Of a stretch of DNA of 64,000 nt, positions 14,101 through 27,600 are shown piece by piece. How positions within the stretch are numbered: position 1 is the stretch's first letter; the number at the start of each line of letters is the position of its first letter. This DNA is from Membranipora membranacea (taxonomy: Eukaryota > Bryozoa > Gymnolaemata > Cheilostomatida > Membraniporidae), in NCBI GenBank assembly GCA_914767715.1, contig OU612070.1, forward strand, positions 23,114,025-23,178,024. The letters are read 5' to 3'. Below the pieces are notes generated by a model, which was not told the origin of the DNA, searched no databases, and saw only the letters and a program-made list of their open reading frames with translations. The translations under genes and the position numbers were made by a program.

Positions 14101-15580
14101 TGCCATGATGACTCTACAAAATGATATCATCTGTAGGTTTCACCCTACAAAATCTATTAGACTGAATGAGTTCGGAGACCGCCATAAGAAGTATTTACTG
14201 GGATGTATGCAGTGTCTCTATCTCTCCACTGTTGACAGCAGCTCTCAGAAGGTATTAGTGCCTTCTCAACTTAAGTACTGTATGATACATCCCAAATCAC
14301 AAATAAGCGAAATTGACAATGGTAGAGATACATTTTGTCATCACTGCGCTGCTGACTGTAGTCTCCCACATATTGCTGTCGGTGAGAATTTGCCTGACCT
14401 AAAAGTCCTCCTAGACGATGAAATGGAACAAAGCAGCCAACCATCTCAAAAGTCAATCGGCTTCGACAATGATATTAAGCCTAAAATAGACCAGCGTAAA
14501 GCCTGTATAGAGGGCCATACTTTGGTAAGACATGTCGGAGATGGAAGCCCTGTAATGGTAGAGTCTATCCCAGGTCTAGCACCGTTACCTCAGTCATGTC
14601 CTGCTTCCTCGACTGGCAGCCAGTCATCACATGAAGGAGAGAAGCGGCCTGACGATCACGATGAGAGTGATATGTCCGGTGCAGAGACCTCCTCCACCAT
14701 GTCCATGAACGTCAACCCTGCCAAGAAGACTAGTAAGTCTGAATAACTTTCAATTTGGATATTTGAAAATTGAGCTTAGTACACTCATACAAATTACCGG
14801 CTTTTCAGCTGAACAGTTCAATGACATCTGGTTCTAAGTGATCTTGTTGGTTTGGATTTGATTGAAGAGGTAACATAGGTTGATGTTCCTCTTTACAACT
14901 CCTAATATAATATAGGAAAAAATGTATAGCATAATATATACAATAGTTTTAATTTTATGTGATTACTCTTCTTCTTTTCTTAACACTTTTATTGGCAGTC
15001 TATTTCAATCCCATAGCCAAATGTTTTTCGAATAGTGCCGAATAGTACTCTTTTCCGAATAGTAAAGTTTTCTGGATAGTATGATGAATGTATATTGATC
15101 ATTGAGGATGAATCTGTTGTAGGATATGAGGAATGTCGAGGAGATTGGACTGAGAGCCACGCATGGCGATGTAATACATGTGACGTAATCATCACAACAC
15201 TAGAGTTGTATAGATCTCACTACAAACAAGCGCATGCCAAGTCCAAGTTCCGCACTCCTTATCCCTGTCCTAAATGCTCCTTCGTATCAAATGACATACG
15301 AAACGCTCAAAGACACTATCTCATGCATTCACATCCCGAGGCGAAATGCTGTGACTACTGCTCGTATCTTCATATAATCAATCCAACTCTCCACATGAGG
15401 AATTCACACGGCATAACCTTAGCCGCAAAAGGCAAAGAATATAAGATAGGTCAGTTATTTCTTCATCATATCAAGTAAGACTACTGAATGTGCACAAATC
15501 GACATATATTGGCTTCTTTTTATTGAAAAAGATTCTTTGATCAAATAATGATAAATCAATTTGGCACCCATTTCAATTGG

Positions 15581-15649
<69 letters not shown>

Positions 15650-18600
15650 TGATGGCAAATAATGAGCATAATACACATGTATGACCTTGTGATTTGTCAA
15701 TATATGCAGAGAAAGATCAGTACGGCTGGACTAAACAGCATGTGTACAGCTGTCCCTACTGCCCCGCTTTGGTTTCCAGCTACGAGGGCTTTAGGAAGCA
15801 CATGATATTGGATCACAACTCTGTAAGAGTACGACCTCTATATGCGTGCCCACATTGTAACTACGTCACTGACTCTCAGACAACCTTAAACAGTCATGTC
15901 AAGGTACACGCTGCCCTCAACAAGCATCAGTGCCCCAGTAAGTACTGCTACTTTATAGCGGAGGATCCACAGGCTATGATCCATCACTTGTTACATGACT
16001 GTAAGACGAACACTAAGACAGCCGTGCAGATGACCATGTGTAGTGAGTGCTACTTTGTTTCTTGGGATCTGCAGACATCTAACGAGCACGCCAAGCTGCA
16101 TGTGAAAACAGAAAAGAAAGCTTCTCCTGTGAACACGGGTGAGTTAATGGTTTAGAATGGGTAATGTACTTTTTTTACAGAATTAAAGATCTCAGGATGT
16201 CATGGTTCCTTATTCCTCAGATTGTACAAGTTTTGAATGGTGTAAAACAGTTAAAGAACTGAGGTTTTTTGTGGCAAACAATGTTATTGTGGTCTGTGAC
16301 AATATAACCAAACGTCACAGTCTCCTTGAAGTGGTTGTTTCTTGTATTACACATACAGGAGAATGACATCATAATGCAGAGAATGAGAGTTACCTTCCCT
16401 TATGGAAGTCACTTTTGCGCCATCAATAATTCATGCCGAGTAGAGCATTGAATTTTTTGACCATGCAAATCTGACACAACTTTATCATAAGTAGCTGCCT
16501 GACTATAACATGCTTTGGTCTTTGGGTAGTCTTTAATGTTTTATTTTTGTTCAACAGGCAAATCCAAGCTCTACCATAAGTGGACCGAAGGACACCTGTT
16601 TCACTGTACGGCTACAAAGAACTGCAGACAGGCATGTAAATCTCAGGCCGCCTATAAGTCTCATATGAAGCTGAAACACAAAGGATTCGCACAGCGCTCG
16701 CTTATACCTTGTGAGAAGTGTAACTATGTCACTGATCTCATAGCTCTAGCCACAAAACATGCTGCTCTCCATCTGAGGTAAGAAGCTCAAACACGACTCC
16801 TTATACAACTCATATTAATAGAATCAATCATTTGAACTATGGCGTTTTTTGGAGGAAAACTATTGTGACGACCTACAAGATCAGATTATTTGTTTTATGG
16901 TATTAGATATTTATGAGTTACGCATATCATCGATTAAAGTATTCAATAAAATGTCAATAAGGCTTAATCTACCAATGGTCTGAACTAACATTTTATTGGC
17001 CTTCATATGACCAGGTAGAATCCCCTGACAAGATTCAAACTTAATTTTCTGGTTCTGATCAGGCAAAGATTTTTATACCTCTAAATGGTAACTCTTTTTT
17101 CAGACGCGATGCTCTTCGATGTCAGGGATGTCACAACTTGTCAGACTCGGAGAAAGCACATTCCGATCACCTGAAGCGGTGCAAGGCGACACATCGGATG
17201 AAGAAACCTTCCCCTAGACGCCCCGTCGCTGCCGGTAAGTTGTGTTTTCCGTCCTCCATTTAACTGAGTTATTAGGACAAGAATCTTGGGGCGTTTATGG
17301 TTTTCATTCTTAGACTTCATATACTTTATACTCTAGTCTATGTTTTCATCACATTTTTGTAAAGATAAAGCACCCTTTGGCTAGGCAATCTGTCACATGT
17401 GAGCACCTAGCACCTGTTGATAGACATTCTAGATGTGTGCTGTGTTAAAGCATTACTTTGAGGCTGCTATTTTGTATCACATCTTATTCTCCATATTTTA
17501 TTCTATCATGTGAGCAAAATTCCAGCTTTAGAATCCAAATATTGAGGAAGTTATGGGCTCTCAAACTTCCAGGGTGATCGCCTTCAATCGGCATTGGGGA
17601 TAAGCCGGATGTTTCCCCTATAGTATGTCACAACCGTCAAACTTACTATGAGTTATTACACTGATAATCACACAGATAAGATGATGATCAAAATTCAGAC
17701 CTAGGCGGGAATCAAACCTGGGTCCACATACCTGCAGGCAACGACGCTACCATTGGGCCACTAGGCCCGGCCTAGTGAGCATGTAGACAATATAGCTCAG
17801 CGTAGGGGGCGTTGCCTGCATGGCCATTTGGACCCAGGTTGCTGACTCGCCTAGGTCTGGATCTTGATCATCATCTTATCTGTGTGATTATCAGTGTAAT
17901 AACTCAAAATAAGTATGACGGTTGTGACGTACTAACAGGGAATTGCTTGCCGATAGACTGCCGTCACCTTGGATGTTTGAGAGGCCATAACTTCCTCAAT
18001 ATTTGGATTCTAAAGCTGGAATTCGCTCACATGATAGAATAAAATATGGAGAATAAGATGTGATACAAAATAGCAGCCTCAAAGTAATGCTTTAACTAAA
18101 GTATGCTTAATTGTTCCCTGCAGATATGCATCCCCTGTGCCTCAATTCTATCAGGGTGGGATGTCTGTCTGTCTGTCTGTCTGTCTTTCTGTCTGTCTTT
18201 ATGGTCTTCACTAAACTTTCTGTCTAAGTTAATCGCTATGTACAATCTCTGCATGTGTGATTGAGTTATTATCATCATTGATAACTTGGGTTAAATTTGC
18301 AGCAGTAGCAGAAGGACAACCGTGTGAGGTCCTACCTCCAAATAGCCGATACTTCTGTCGTCTCTGCCCGGCTTACATCACTGACAAAGCTACGGGCGAA
18401 AAACATATCCTGGAAAAGCATGACATGAATAAAACATTGAATCTATTTCCATGCAATATATGCCCTTATGTGACAATCACGGCAAAGAGGCAAGCCTATC
18501 ACAGAGAACTGCACACGAAGGGTTATAACTTCAAGTGTGAGTTCTGTGGCTTTTTGTGCCTTAAAAATAACCCTCACACGTGTGGCGGTCAAACACGACT

Positions 18601-21600
18601 TCTGGTAAAACAAGACAAACCTGGTGGGGGTCAAACACGACTTCTGGTAAAACAAGACAAACCTGAAGATCAACAGTTAGATTACTTGGACAACTTTCCT
18701 AAAGGCTACAAATATTACTGTAAACACTGCCCAGAATCCTTCACCTCTGACTCAACATATCGGCAACACATGAAGGAACGCCACAAACCAAAAGCTTACT
18801 CCTGCAAACTCTTGTGCTGCAAGCTTTGTCCAGCTGTAATAGTACAAAGTCACACGTTCATCAACCATATTGCATTGCACTCCAGTCCCTCTGTTTATAA
18901 ATGTAACAGATGCCATTTCTTATCTGAGACGAAAAAATATATCAGTCGTCACGTCAATCAGAAGAACTTCTGCACTGAACAAGATATTGTGCTACTCGGG
19001 AAACAAGGTAAGCAGTGATGTTTTTTAAATGAAGCCAGCGTCAATTTTCCCATGCTGTGTGTGTTGAACGGTACCCAAATGGAGAGAGGATAACTCCGAA
19101 CAAACTCAGAAAACTCTGTTGAAAAGATATACGATTTTCCATACTCCACTTGTATAATTGAGGTATTCTAATGAGAAAATCTTTCCGCGCTAACAATAAA
19201 GAGTATGCATTAATTGTTGAGATGCTCTCACAATTTATTGAACAATTATCCCACAGATAACCCTGCCAGTGATGATGAAGAGAGTACTAATGGAGCCCAG
19301 GCTTCTCATACTGATGCCACCCGCCACGCAGGTAGGGTATATACAGTATTTATCACTTATTATGTCTATGATTTGCTGACATATAACTATAAAAATATGT
19401 AACATGTAACAGTGAGTCCATCAGCCATAACCTTTGAAGCTAAGGTGTGAGTCACTAGAATTATTGTCCACGCTGATGTTAGGCATCTTGTGAGTGGTGA
19501 CTTCGCTTGCGCTAGCAGAATAAGACCAACATTACAGATGTATCGTTATCGTCACCATTGCCCAAAAACTTACACCAAATCACCTTACATAATCGATGCA
19601 GAGAGATGCAGACTGTGACCATGTTTCAAATTTCCTCTCATAAAAGAGAGTAAGTAACTCTCTGTAGTAGGAGGAGAGGCTTTAACCTGCGAGGCACCCG
19701 TCTAGTCTGTTTTTCAGCGGAAAGTTTCCCCACATCTTGATGCCTAGGTTTTGCACAATTGAATATAATTTTCAAGACCAGCAGTGATATACGACACCAT
19801 TGACTTATATTGATTTCTACTAATGGACTCTGCAATCCACCAATGATATGTTAGGGAGGTGGGCTGGCATGTGATTATTGTAACACAGCTGAGATTAAGT
19901 TTGTACTATGTTGAAGGTGTGTCTGACCCAGTGGGTAACGTTGCTGACGATGAGTTGAGTTCTAGTATTGATGAATATGATGCCGACGATGAAGACAAAA
20001 GCGAGAGAGAAAGCGTAGACTGGGAACCTAAGTTTTCGATAATCAAAACTGAGACGGGGGCCAAACGTCAAGCCAAACATAATCAAGGTACATATCACAT
20101 ACATCATCGCTTCACTCATTATATCTGGTTACGGATGCACTGGCATATTGGAACTAGCTCCTTTTCACAGCTGATATACACACAAAGTGGATATGAGAAG
20201 GTATTAAAAAGGTACTATTTTCCTCATAAACAACAAATAGTGCCTTTTTAGTACCTTCTATTCTCCACGTTGAGTGAAAAGCAGTTGAAACTGGACCACA
20301 AACTGTTATGAGCTTAAAAGGTAGTCTAAATTAGACTGAGAGCTCTAGAATCATTTCAAAAACCTGGTTCTTTCAAATATAGCTGAAAATTGTGTGTAAT
20401 TGTAGGAGCGCCTGACATCCTACCCAAAGGATATATCGGGCGCTGTCGACACTGCCCAGCAATGTTCACTAGTCGTAAGGCATATAGAGACCACGCTATC
20501 GGTAAACACAATGAGAAGCACACTGCCCTACATCTGTGTGATCAGTGTCCTCATGTCACGAATAAGATGTGCGACATTGTGGCTCACAATGAGTTGCACC
20601 AAGCCGAGTATGTCGTACGATGTGGCACCTGCTTCAGTATGTACAAACATATGAAATCCTTTGAGAGGCATGTCAACCTTTGTAAGCATCGCAGGTGCAC
20701 TGTGGACAACTTCATTGAGATAGGAGTGAGACCAGATTCCACTGACACTGCTTCAGCCGATGACAGTAGAGCACAGTCAGTGCTCTCTCAAGGTACCTGT
20801 AGCGTATTGTCATAAGAGTTTGGGACCTGCTGGCCATCTATTGAAGGGCGTCTACATCATATCAGAGAGAGAGTGTCCATCACATTACTTTATTCGCATG
20901 ACAAGATTCTGACATTTACTCCCTTTTCCCTTAAAGATCTCCTAGCAGGGTTCCATACAAGACAAATCAGCAAAACCATGTCGTGCGCGAGAGTCTTTTA
21001 CATACCTGTTCAAATTTTCATTGTATTTGAACAAATAGGGGCCCCTTGGCAGCTTCTCAAATACACCCATGTCTATCAGCCGCCTCAAAAACATGCCTCA
21101 GTTGATGAAGGCTTTTGATGATGCGTGTTGTTTCCACATGATTATATATACCATTCATACTGAGTGCCTATTGGCTAATAACTAAGCATAAGTCATGTGA
21201 CCTTTGGGGTATAATGCCTGGTTAAAATCAGATGTAATTTGACTATTTCATTATCCAGAATGTGTTGGTGAGTTTGAAATGAGAATACAGACAAAAATGT
21301 TGAGGATTAAATCGACTGATACATAAAAAAAAAAAACAATACCACAGTTTAGTGCAAAATTCAGTTTTTAATGTGAGTTGATAAGCCATAAGGTCACATG
21401 ACTTATGCTTAGTTATTAGCCAATAGGAACTCAGTATGAATGGTATATATAATCATGAGGAAACAACACGCATCATCAAAAGCCTTCATCAACTGAGGCA
21501 TGTTTTTGAGGCGGCTGATAGACATTGATGTATTTGAGAAGCTGCCAAGGGGGCCCTATTTGTTCAAATGCAATGAAAGTTTGACCAGGTATGTAGAAGA

Positions 21601-24600
21601 CTCTCGCGCACGACATGGTGTTGCTAATTCGTCTCGTATGGTGAACCCTGCTTAGGGACCTTTAAGTTTACACAAGCCTGTACAGATATTGTGAACAACA
21701 AATTCGATAAATTCCTCTTCTTGAATAAAAAAGATTTTGTATGACTCTAATGGAGCGGTTTAACAGATAACCTTCTCGAAGGAAATTGTTGACTTGATGG
21801 AATTTTGATTGATCTCTTTTTAGATACCATCACCACCAACACTGAGGAGTCAGTTGATCAGGAATTTGACTCAGAATCGGAGTCTGATTCTGAGATAATC
21901 CTAAATACCAGTAAATCTCAGAGCATGCAAGGTTAGTTACAAGATCATTGCATTACTGAATATGACATATTCCTTAAAGGCTACTCAAAGACCAATGCAT
22001 GTTGTACTCAAGCAGTTACTTATGATGAAGTTTTGTCAGATTCGCGCGGTAATAAAATTCAACGCTCTACTTGGCATGAATCACTGATGTGGAAAAAATG
22101 CCTCTGTTAAGGGAAGGTTACTCCCATTCTCTGCATTATGATGTCACAGTCTCCCTGATGTGCTTGTTATTGAATTTTTTTACCATGCAACTCTGAACTT
22201 AATCATAAATAACTGCCTGACTATAACATGCATTGGTCTTTGGGTAGTATATAAATATATGTCCTACCCCAACCCAGTCCATGTTACCAAATGCTCAATG
22301 ACTGACAAAGCCTTCATATAGATGAAGATTAGTCTGTTAAGAGAAGTTGGGGTGGAATTGACTTGATAACCCAGTATTATATTATTGTATAATATATATA
22401 TATATATATATATATATTATTACTTTATTATTATTGTATGTGTTTCTTATATTTGAATCGCTTTCTCTCTCCTAGGCGGTGGAGAGCGAAAGACGGAAAC
22501 ACTCGTAACATCTGAAGAGATCAGTCAACCAACAGGTAAATAATCTAGCATATCAATGGATAGCATCATGATTGAGAAAATATCCAGCACTAGAATTTGT
22601 ATGATCATTAAGCTTCCAAGCTGTGTATGTTTACTCCTTTACCATTTAAATGTTCTGGTTTACTCAGTCAAACGCCATATCGCAAGATTCTTACCACAAA
22701 TACCTTGTGATAAACTAACTGAAATCCTAATATGGCCGATGATTTCACTCTTAGTTTTCAAAGGGTATATTGTGGCTATCAAAAGTGGTTGAGTGTTGGG
22801 GGTTTCACACAAGCCGTTGTTTGATGATTAAATGGTTGGAGCTCTTTGTATTGTTTGCAGAGTTTCCAGAAGGGTACACATACTACTGCCGTAAATGCCC
22901 TAAGTCCTTCACTGACATGCAAAAGACTATAAGCCACTTAAAGGAGATACATGATATGGAAATCCGCCCCGGACACTTCAAGATCTGTAAAATTTGCAAG
23001 TACATCGTGGTGACTACTGACTCGAGAAATTTTATCAAGCATGAAGGCTATCATGGCCAGGCTAATCTCTTCAGGTGTAAGCGATGTTATCACCTGTCAC
23101 CTTATATGAAGGGAATGAAACAGCACATCTACCGCTCTCTACCGTGCACGATGAAACATATTGTGACAATCAATGCTGACAATGTAGAAATGCGTAAGTA
23201 ACCTGTGGACTTATCAGTATCAGCTAATAGCTTGAAACTCGGTCACCCACCTGAGGGTTGTATCCTGAGGCTATGTATAATGATAAACTTGGCAAACTGT
23301 TTCCTGAGCATCTGATTGGCTCTTATGTCTTGTTACGCCATTCTTTTCCATTCTTCATGAAAACAAGGCTTGGAATCCTAATAAAAAATATCTTTGTAAT
23401 TTGAAATTTTATCATTTCAGCTATAGAACTAGAACAGAACATTGAGGCAAATATTGAAGTGAAGTCAATTGTGAAGTTTGAGCGGCAGCATGATGGAGAC
23501 AGGCGGAGAAGCTTGAGAAGAGCTACTGTAGAATCCCAACAACCCCCCTCCCCAGCATATGTTACACAAGGTATAGGCGGGGCTCTTTTATAATACACCA
23601 TCATATAAATATAGAAAGTTGTGTGATATCACTTGCATAAAAATCAGCGTTATTTTGTCTCAATAAGCCGTCAAGTTAAGAATTTCACTTAAACCGGTTG
23701 CCAAATTATGACCATATGAACGATATTTGGCTAATTGTTTCAGCTAGCTATTTTAAAAGACATATTCTAGAATCTAAAAATGTGCACTCACAGGATTTAA
23801 ACCCAAAACAACTCAAACATTTGTTCTCCATGATACTGTAGATGCTGATGTATCAGAACAGTCACCTGAAACTGACTGGGATGAGAAAGAAGAGGGCAAC
23901 AAAAAGAGCCAATCACAGGTAGATGAGGGTCAATCTATCCAATCAGCTGAAGGGCATGGCTTGAGGAACAGAGCAGACAATGAGGAAAACTCAAAACTAC
24001 ACCCTGGAGGTGAGCTTTCTGACACTGAGAAAACTGGAGGATTTCCTCTCATGAGATTAGATCGTTTGATTTAACATACTGATAAAAAAAGTGAAATTCA
24101 TTCATGATTAATGAGACATGGAAAACATAAGAAATAACAATGAATTCAACCATGACTATGACGAATTTAGGTTCTAAGGATACATGTATTAATTTCAATA
24201 GACCTCTATCTCTTGGACCTTTGCTAAGTTTCAATGGTGAATCACGAGAATTGCATATTGCACTATGTAAAGGTTTTTTTTTACTCCTGCGAATACCTTA
24301 CTACGCTAGGGTATATTTCAGTTTCAGACGACGCTTTTCCTAGCTTTACATTGACTTCTTTCTCGCTTCAACTAGTGGTGGAGCTTCACTTTTATCAATC
24401 AGCGTACGACTAAGCGTTCATGATAATGCATGATCATAAAGTTCTTTGAGGGATTTTGTAATGTTCTGTAAGATACAATGATTCGGATTTATTTTAATGT
24501 AATTTTTAGCTGAAGGGAAAGTTAAGCTGGAATTTGGCGAGTCCCAAGCAGCTACAGGAAAAACTAACCAGGACCGAATTGTGATACGATCGGCTGAAGG

Positions 24601-27600
24601 ACAAGCCTCTCAAAGTCTTAATCAGATCCAATCAGCTAATGAAACATTCGATCGATCTAGAGGTCGACTTGGAAGCAGCATTGATTCTTTTCGAGGTATG
24701 TTAAAACTCGAGCGGTGCTTAAACTACTAGGGCTGCAAGTCTGAGATCGTTTTATTCTTGTTTGAATTCTGTATAGCTCAAAGATCCTTCAATCTCAGAA
24801 TTGTCATCTAATGGACAAATTATTCATAGAGCTTGATTGTCGGACCTAAAGCGATTGTCTTTATGGACTAAGTGATGATGGCATAATATTTTGATAATCA
24901 GTTTCTGCAATTAATTCGCCTATCAGATGACAATTCATATACAGAATTCAATGGGCACCATAATCCAAGGCTCGCAGAAGTAGTTTAAACTACTGCTGCC
25001 ACTCATGCAAATTTGTGCTCATTGAATTCTGCATAGCTCCAAGATAATTAATTGAGACTTAAATCTCACAATTGTCAACTAATGGGCAAATAATTTGCAC
25101 AAACTGATCTTCAAAATCAGGGCATGAAATCTACGCACCAGCTTATGACGTGTACAGTTTGCACTATTAAGATGGTAACTACGGCACCCGTGCCTGTAGA
25201 TAATTAATTTCATACCCTCATTTTGACGATCAGTTTGTGCAAATTATTTGCTCATTAGGTGACAATGCTGTGATTGCAGCCTCATTTTATTAGTTTTGAG
25301 CTATACAGAAATTTATCAGCACAAATTTGGCTGTGTGGCAGCAGTGGTTTAAGTTATAGAGGCTGAATTGATGTTTCTAGCACTTGCGCATAACCTCAAT
25401 TGTACATTGGGTGTCTATTTTATACCGACTTTCCAAAGGTGTATTATTGTGGAACATTTTACATACTACTCAAGTCTAACTCATGACTCAAAGTCATCCA
25501 ACATGAATTTTTAATGTAATTAGTCATTGCAATAATTATTATCCTTATCACTAATGAAATTAAAAATTAAAGTTAAATAACTTGGAGGCCGGCTTTTGTC
25601 TTTTCTCGTCTTTCTAGTGTTGCAGACCAAGTGAGAAATATTTTATTTATGTATGTGGGCCATATTGGCTTCAAAGTATCACACACATCGAAACTGAAAA
25701 CTGAAACATTTTCTGTACCACATTTTATTGAAGTCTCGTATGTCATGCTAGAACCAAAGAATAAAATATGCATCAACCAATTTCTACACGTTGCTGAATA
25801 CAATATCCAACAATATCCTGTCTGTTTTTTAGGTGATGAGTTTCCCGAAGGGTACAAGGCATTCTGCTCATATTGTCCTCAAGTGTTCAATCGCAAGACA
25901 GATCTCGTCAGTCATCTCAGGTCTAAACATGGCTACATCATCAAAGACTACACCATCTTTCTGTGTGATAAGTGCCACCATGTGACGAAGAAGAGCGTGG
26001 TCACTCACAACCGTCACAAGCTTTGTCATGAGATGCCCAATGCATGGAGATGTAATAGATGTCTGTTTCTGGCGCCACTATTTGGCAATGTCAAACGCCA
26101 TGTTGCCATGGGTAATGGCTGCACACTTGACGATATGACGCAAATTAATCAGACTGAGGAGTTCTCTGACCCCAGTGAGTCACAGAGTCATATAAACAAA
26201 TATGGTTGTCATTCTTGGGGGTCTTTCAATTGGAATGAGCAATGCTTTACTGAAGAAAGTTATCACTATCACATCGCTCTTTCAATTAGACAAATTCGTT
26301 CCAAAATCGCTCACTCAGTGTATATAGTTCCATCAATGAGTGAGCGATCTGTGAGTGGGACCCTAGCAGGTCTCGCTCACACACTGAGTAAGCGATAAGA
26401 TTGCGATTTTAGCTGTTTTTATTTAATATACCTCTAAGATTGAATACACATGCATTATGCTTGAATGTGTTGAACTAGCTAGTCTCTTTGTTATCCTGTA
26501 CTACCAAGAAGAGAGATTTCATGTTCTTTAGAACTAGTAATGATAGTCTTCTATTATGTACAGTGGATGATGGTGCAAGTGGTACCCAACCAGCTGGGGA
26601 AAACTCTCATAGTAGGCGAAGAAGCTCAAGAACTGCGTCAGATAAATCAAGGCATCACGCCGCAGGTAATTGTAGTATGCGTTAGGATAATCCAGGGGTT
26701 TTAACCTGCAAGGAATACTTTATATCATCCATAGGTCCACGAAAGGGAAGAAAAACTGTCATTCATCCATTGGTTTGGAGATAATTAGCAACATATTGGT
26801 TCTAGCTAATAACAGGAGTTGAGTGTGATATTTGGTAACAGCTGATAAAACGGTTTCTATCAAATCATTGCATATCACCAATCCGGTCGAATTTGCTACA
26901 AATTTCATGAGGGGTAGCATTTATTAATGTATATTTATGTAGTGGAGTAGCGAATGGTTATCCAACCTGTATTGAATGTTCAGTAGATTCTTGTGTATTT
27001 GGTCACTAGCTTCTTAATTTTAATTTTAAAAATAGTCAATCAGCTTAACAGCTTGCCCTTCTATGTTGCTCGTTATATTATATGAGCTGTTCAGCTGCAT
27101 ATTACTACCGGCAAAAGGCTGGTTCGAGACATAATTTTGTTTTTGGAGATGAAATCATCCGAGTTATTTGTTTTCTAGATGAGGAGATAGTGAAGCAGGA
27201 GTCATACTCAGACTCATACGTAGCTGAGCTGGATATCCCGTATAGTGATGTGAGTGAAGCGGAGGATAAAACTGTCGCTGAGATCTCAGCTGAACACAAA
27301 GTGACGGGTATGTTAATGTTGTCATAACTGTTGTAGTTTAAAAAAAATCATAGCTAGTAATTTTGTTGTTGAAATATTTAAATGAAACGTAGGATGCTCT
27401 ATGGAAAATTCATGAGAGCAGAACTTAAAACTTTCAAATCATAAGCAACCAAGTTATTGATCATTATATTCATGAAAGCCACTTTTTAATATATGACATT
27501 TAAGGGCGTCATGTACAATATAAAACAACAACACACTCCTAAAACATTGAAGCCATAAAATCAATCACAATATCCAAGAACAAGCAATGCTGCTTGTGTC

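Larger units (their letters stand above)
15123..17234 (+). other. Zinc-finger modules 1-3 (exons 14-17)
   Basis: Exon 14 (15123-15449): fingers CNTC, CPKC and CDYC. Exon 15 (15710-16138): CPYC, CPHC, a Cys-rich third finger and an extra finger CSEC. Exons 16-17 (16558-16777 and 17104-17234): a wide-spaced first finger, CEKC, and CQGC ending in Cys. Each module opens with a WT-x2-H lead. The third module is split by a phase-2 intron, unlike the others. Confidence 0.75.
21824..22535 (+). other. Acidic linker exons 22-23
   Basis: Two short symmetric exons (21824-21931, 22476-22535). The first has a run of Ser/Glu/Asp that would suit CK2 phosphorylation. Confidence 0.65.

Noticed and set aside
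13352-14456. Three minus-strand ORFs of 61-95 codons
   Set aside because: Antisense shadows of the large CxxH/CxxC exon on the plus strand.
15455-15700. Minus-strand ORF with a poly-Gln run
   Set aside because: It is the reverse reading of the (TTG)n microsatellite within an intron of the zinc-finger gene; no splice or family support.
17698-17772. tRNA gene
   Set aside because: B-box and A-box-like segments are present, but the fold is incomplete and the segment is part of a repeated SINE-like body.
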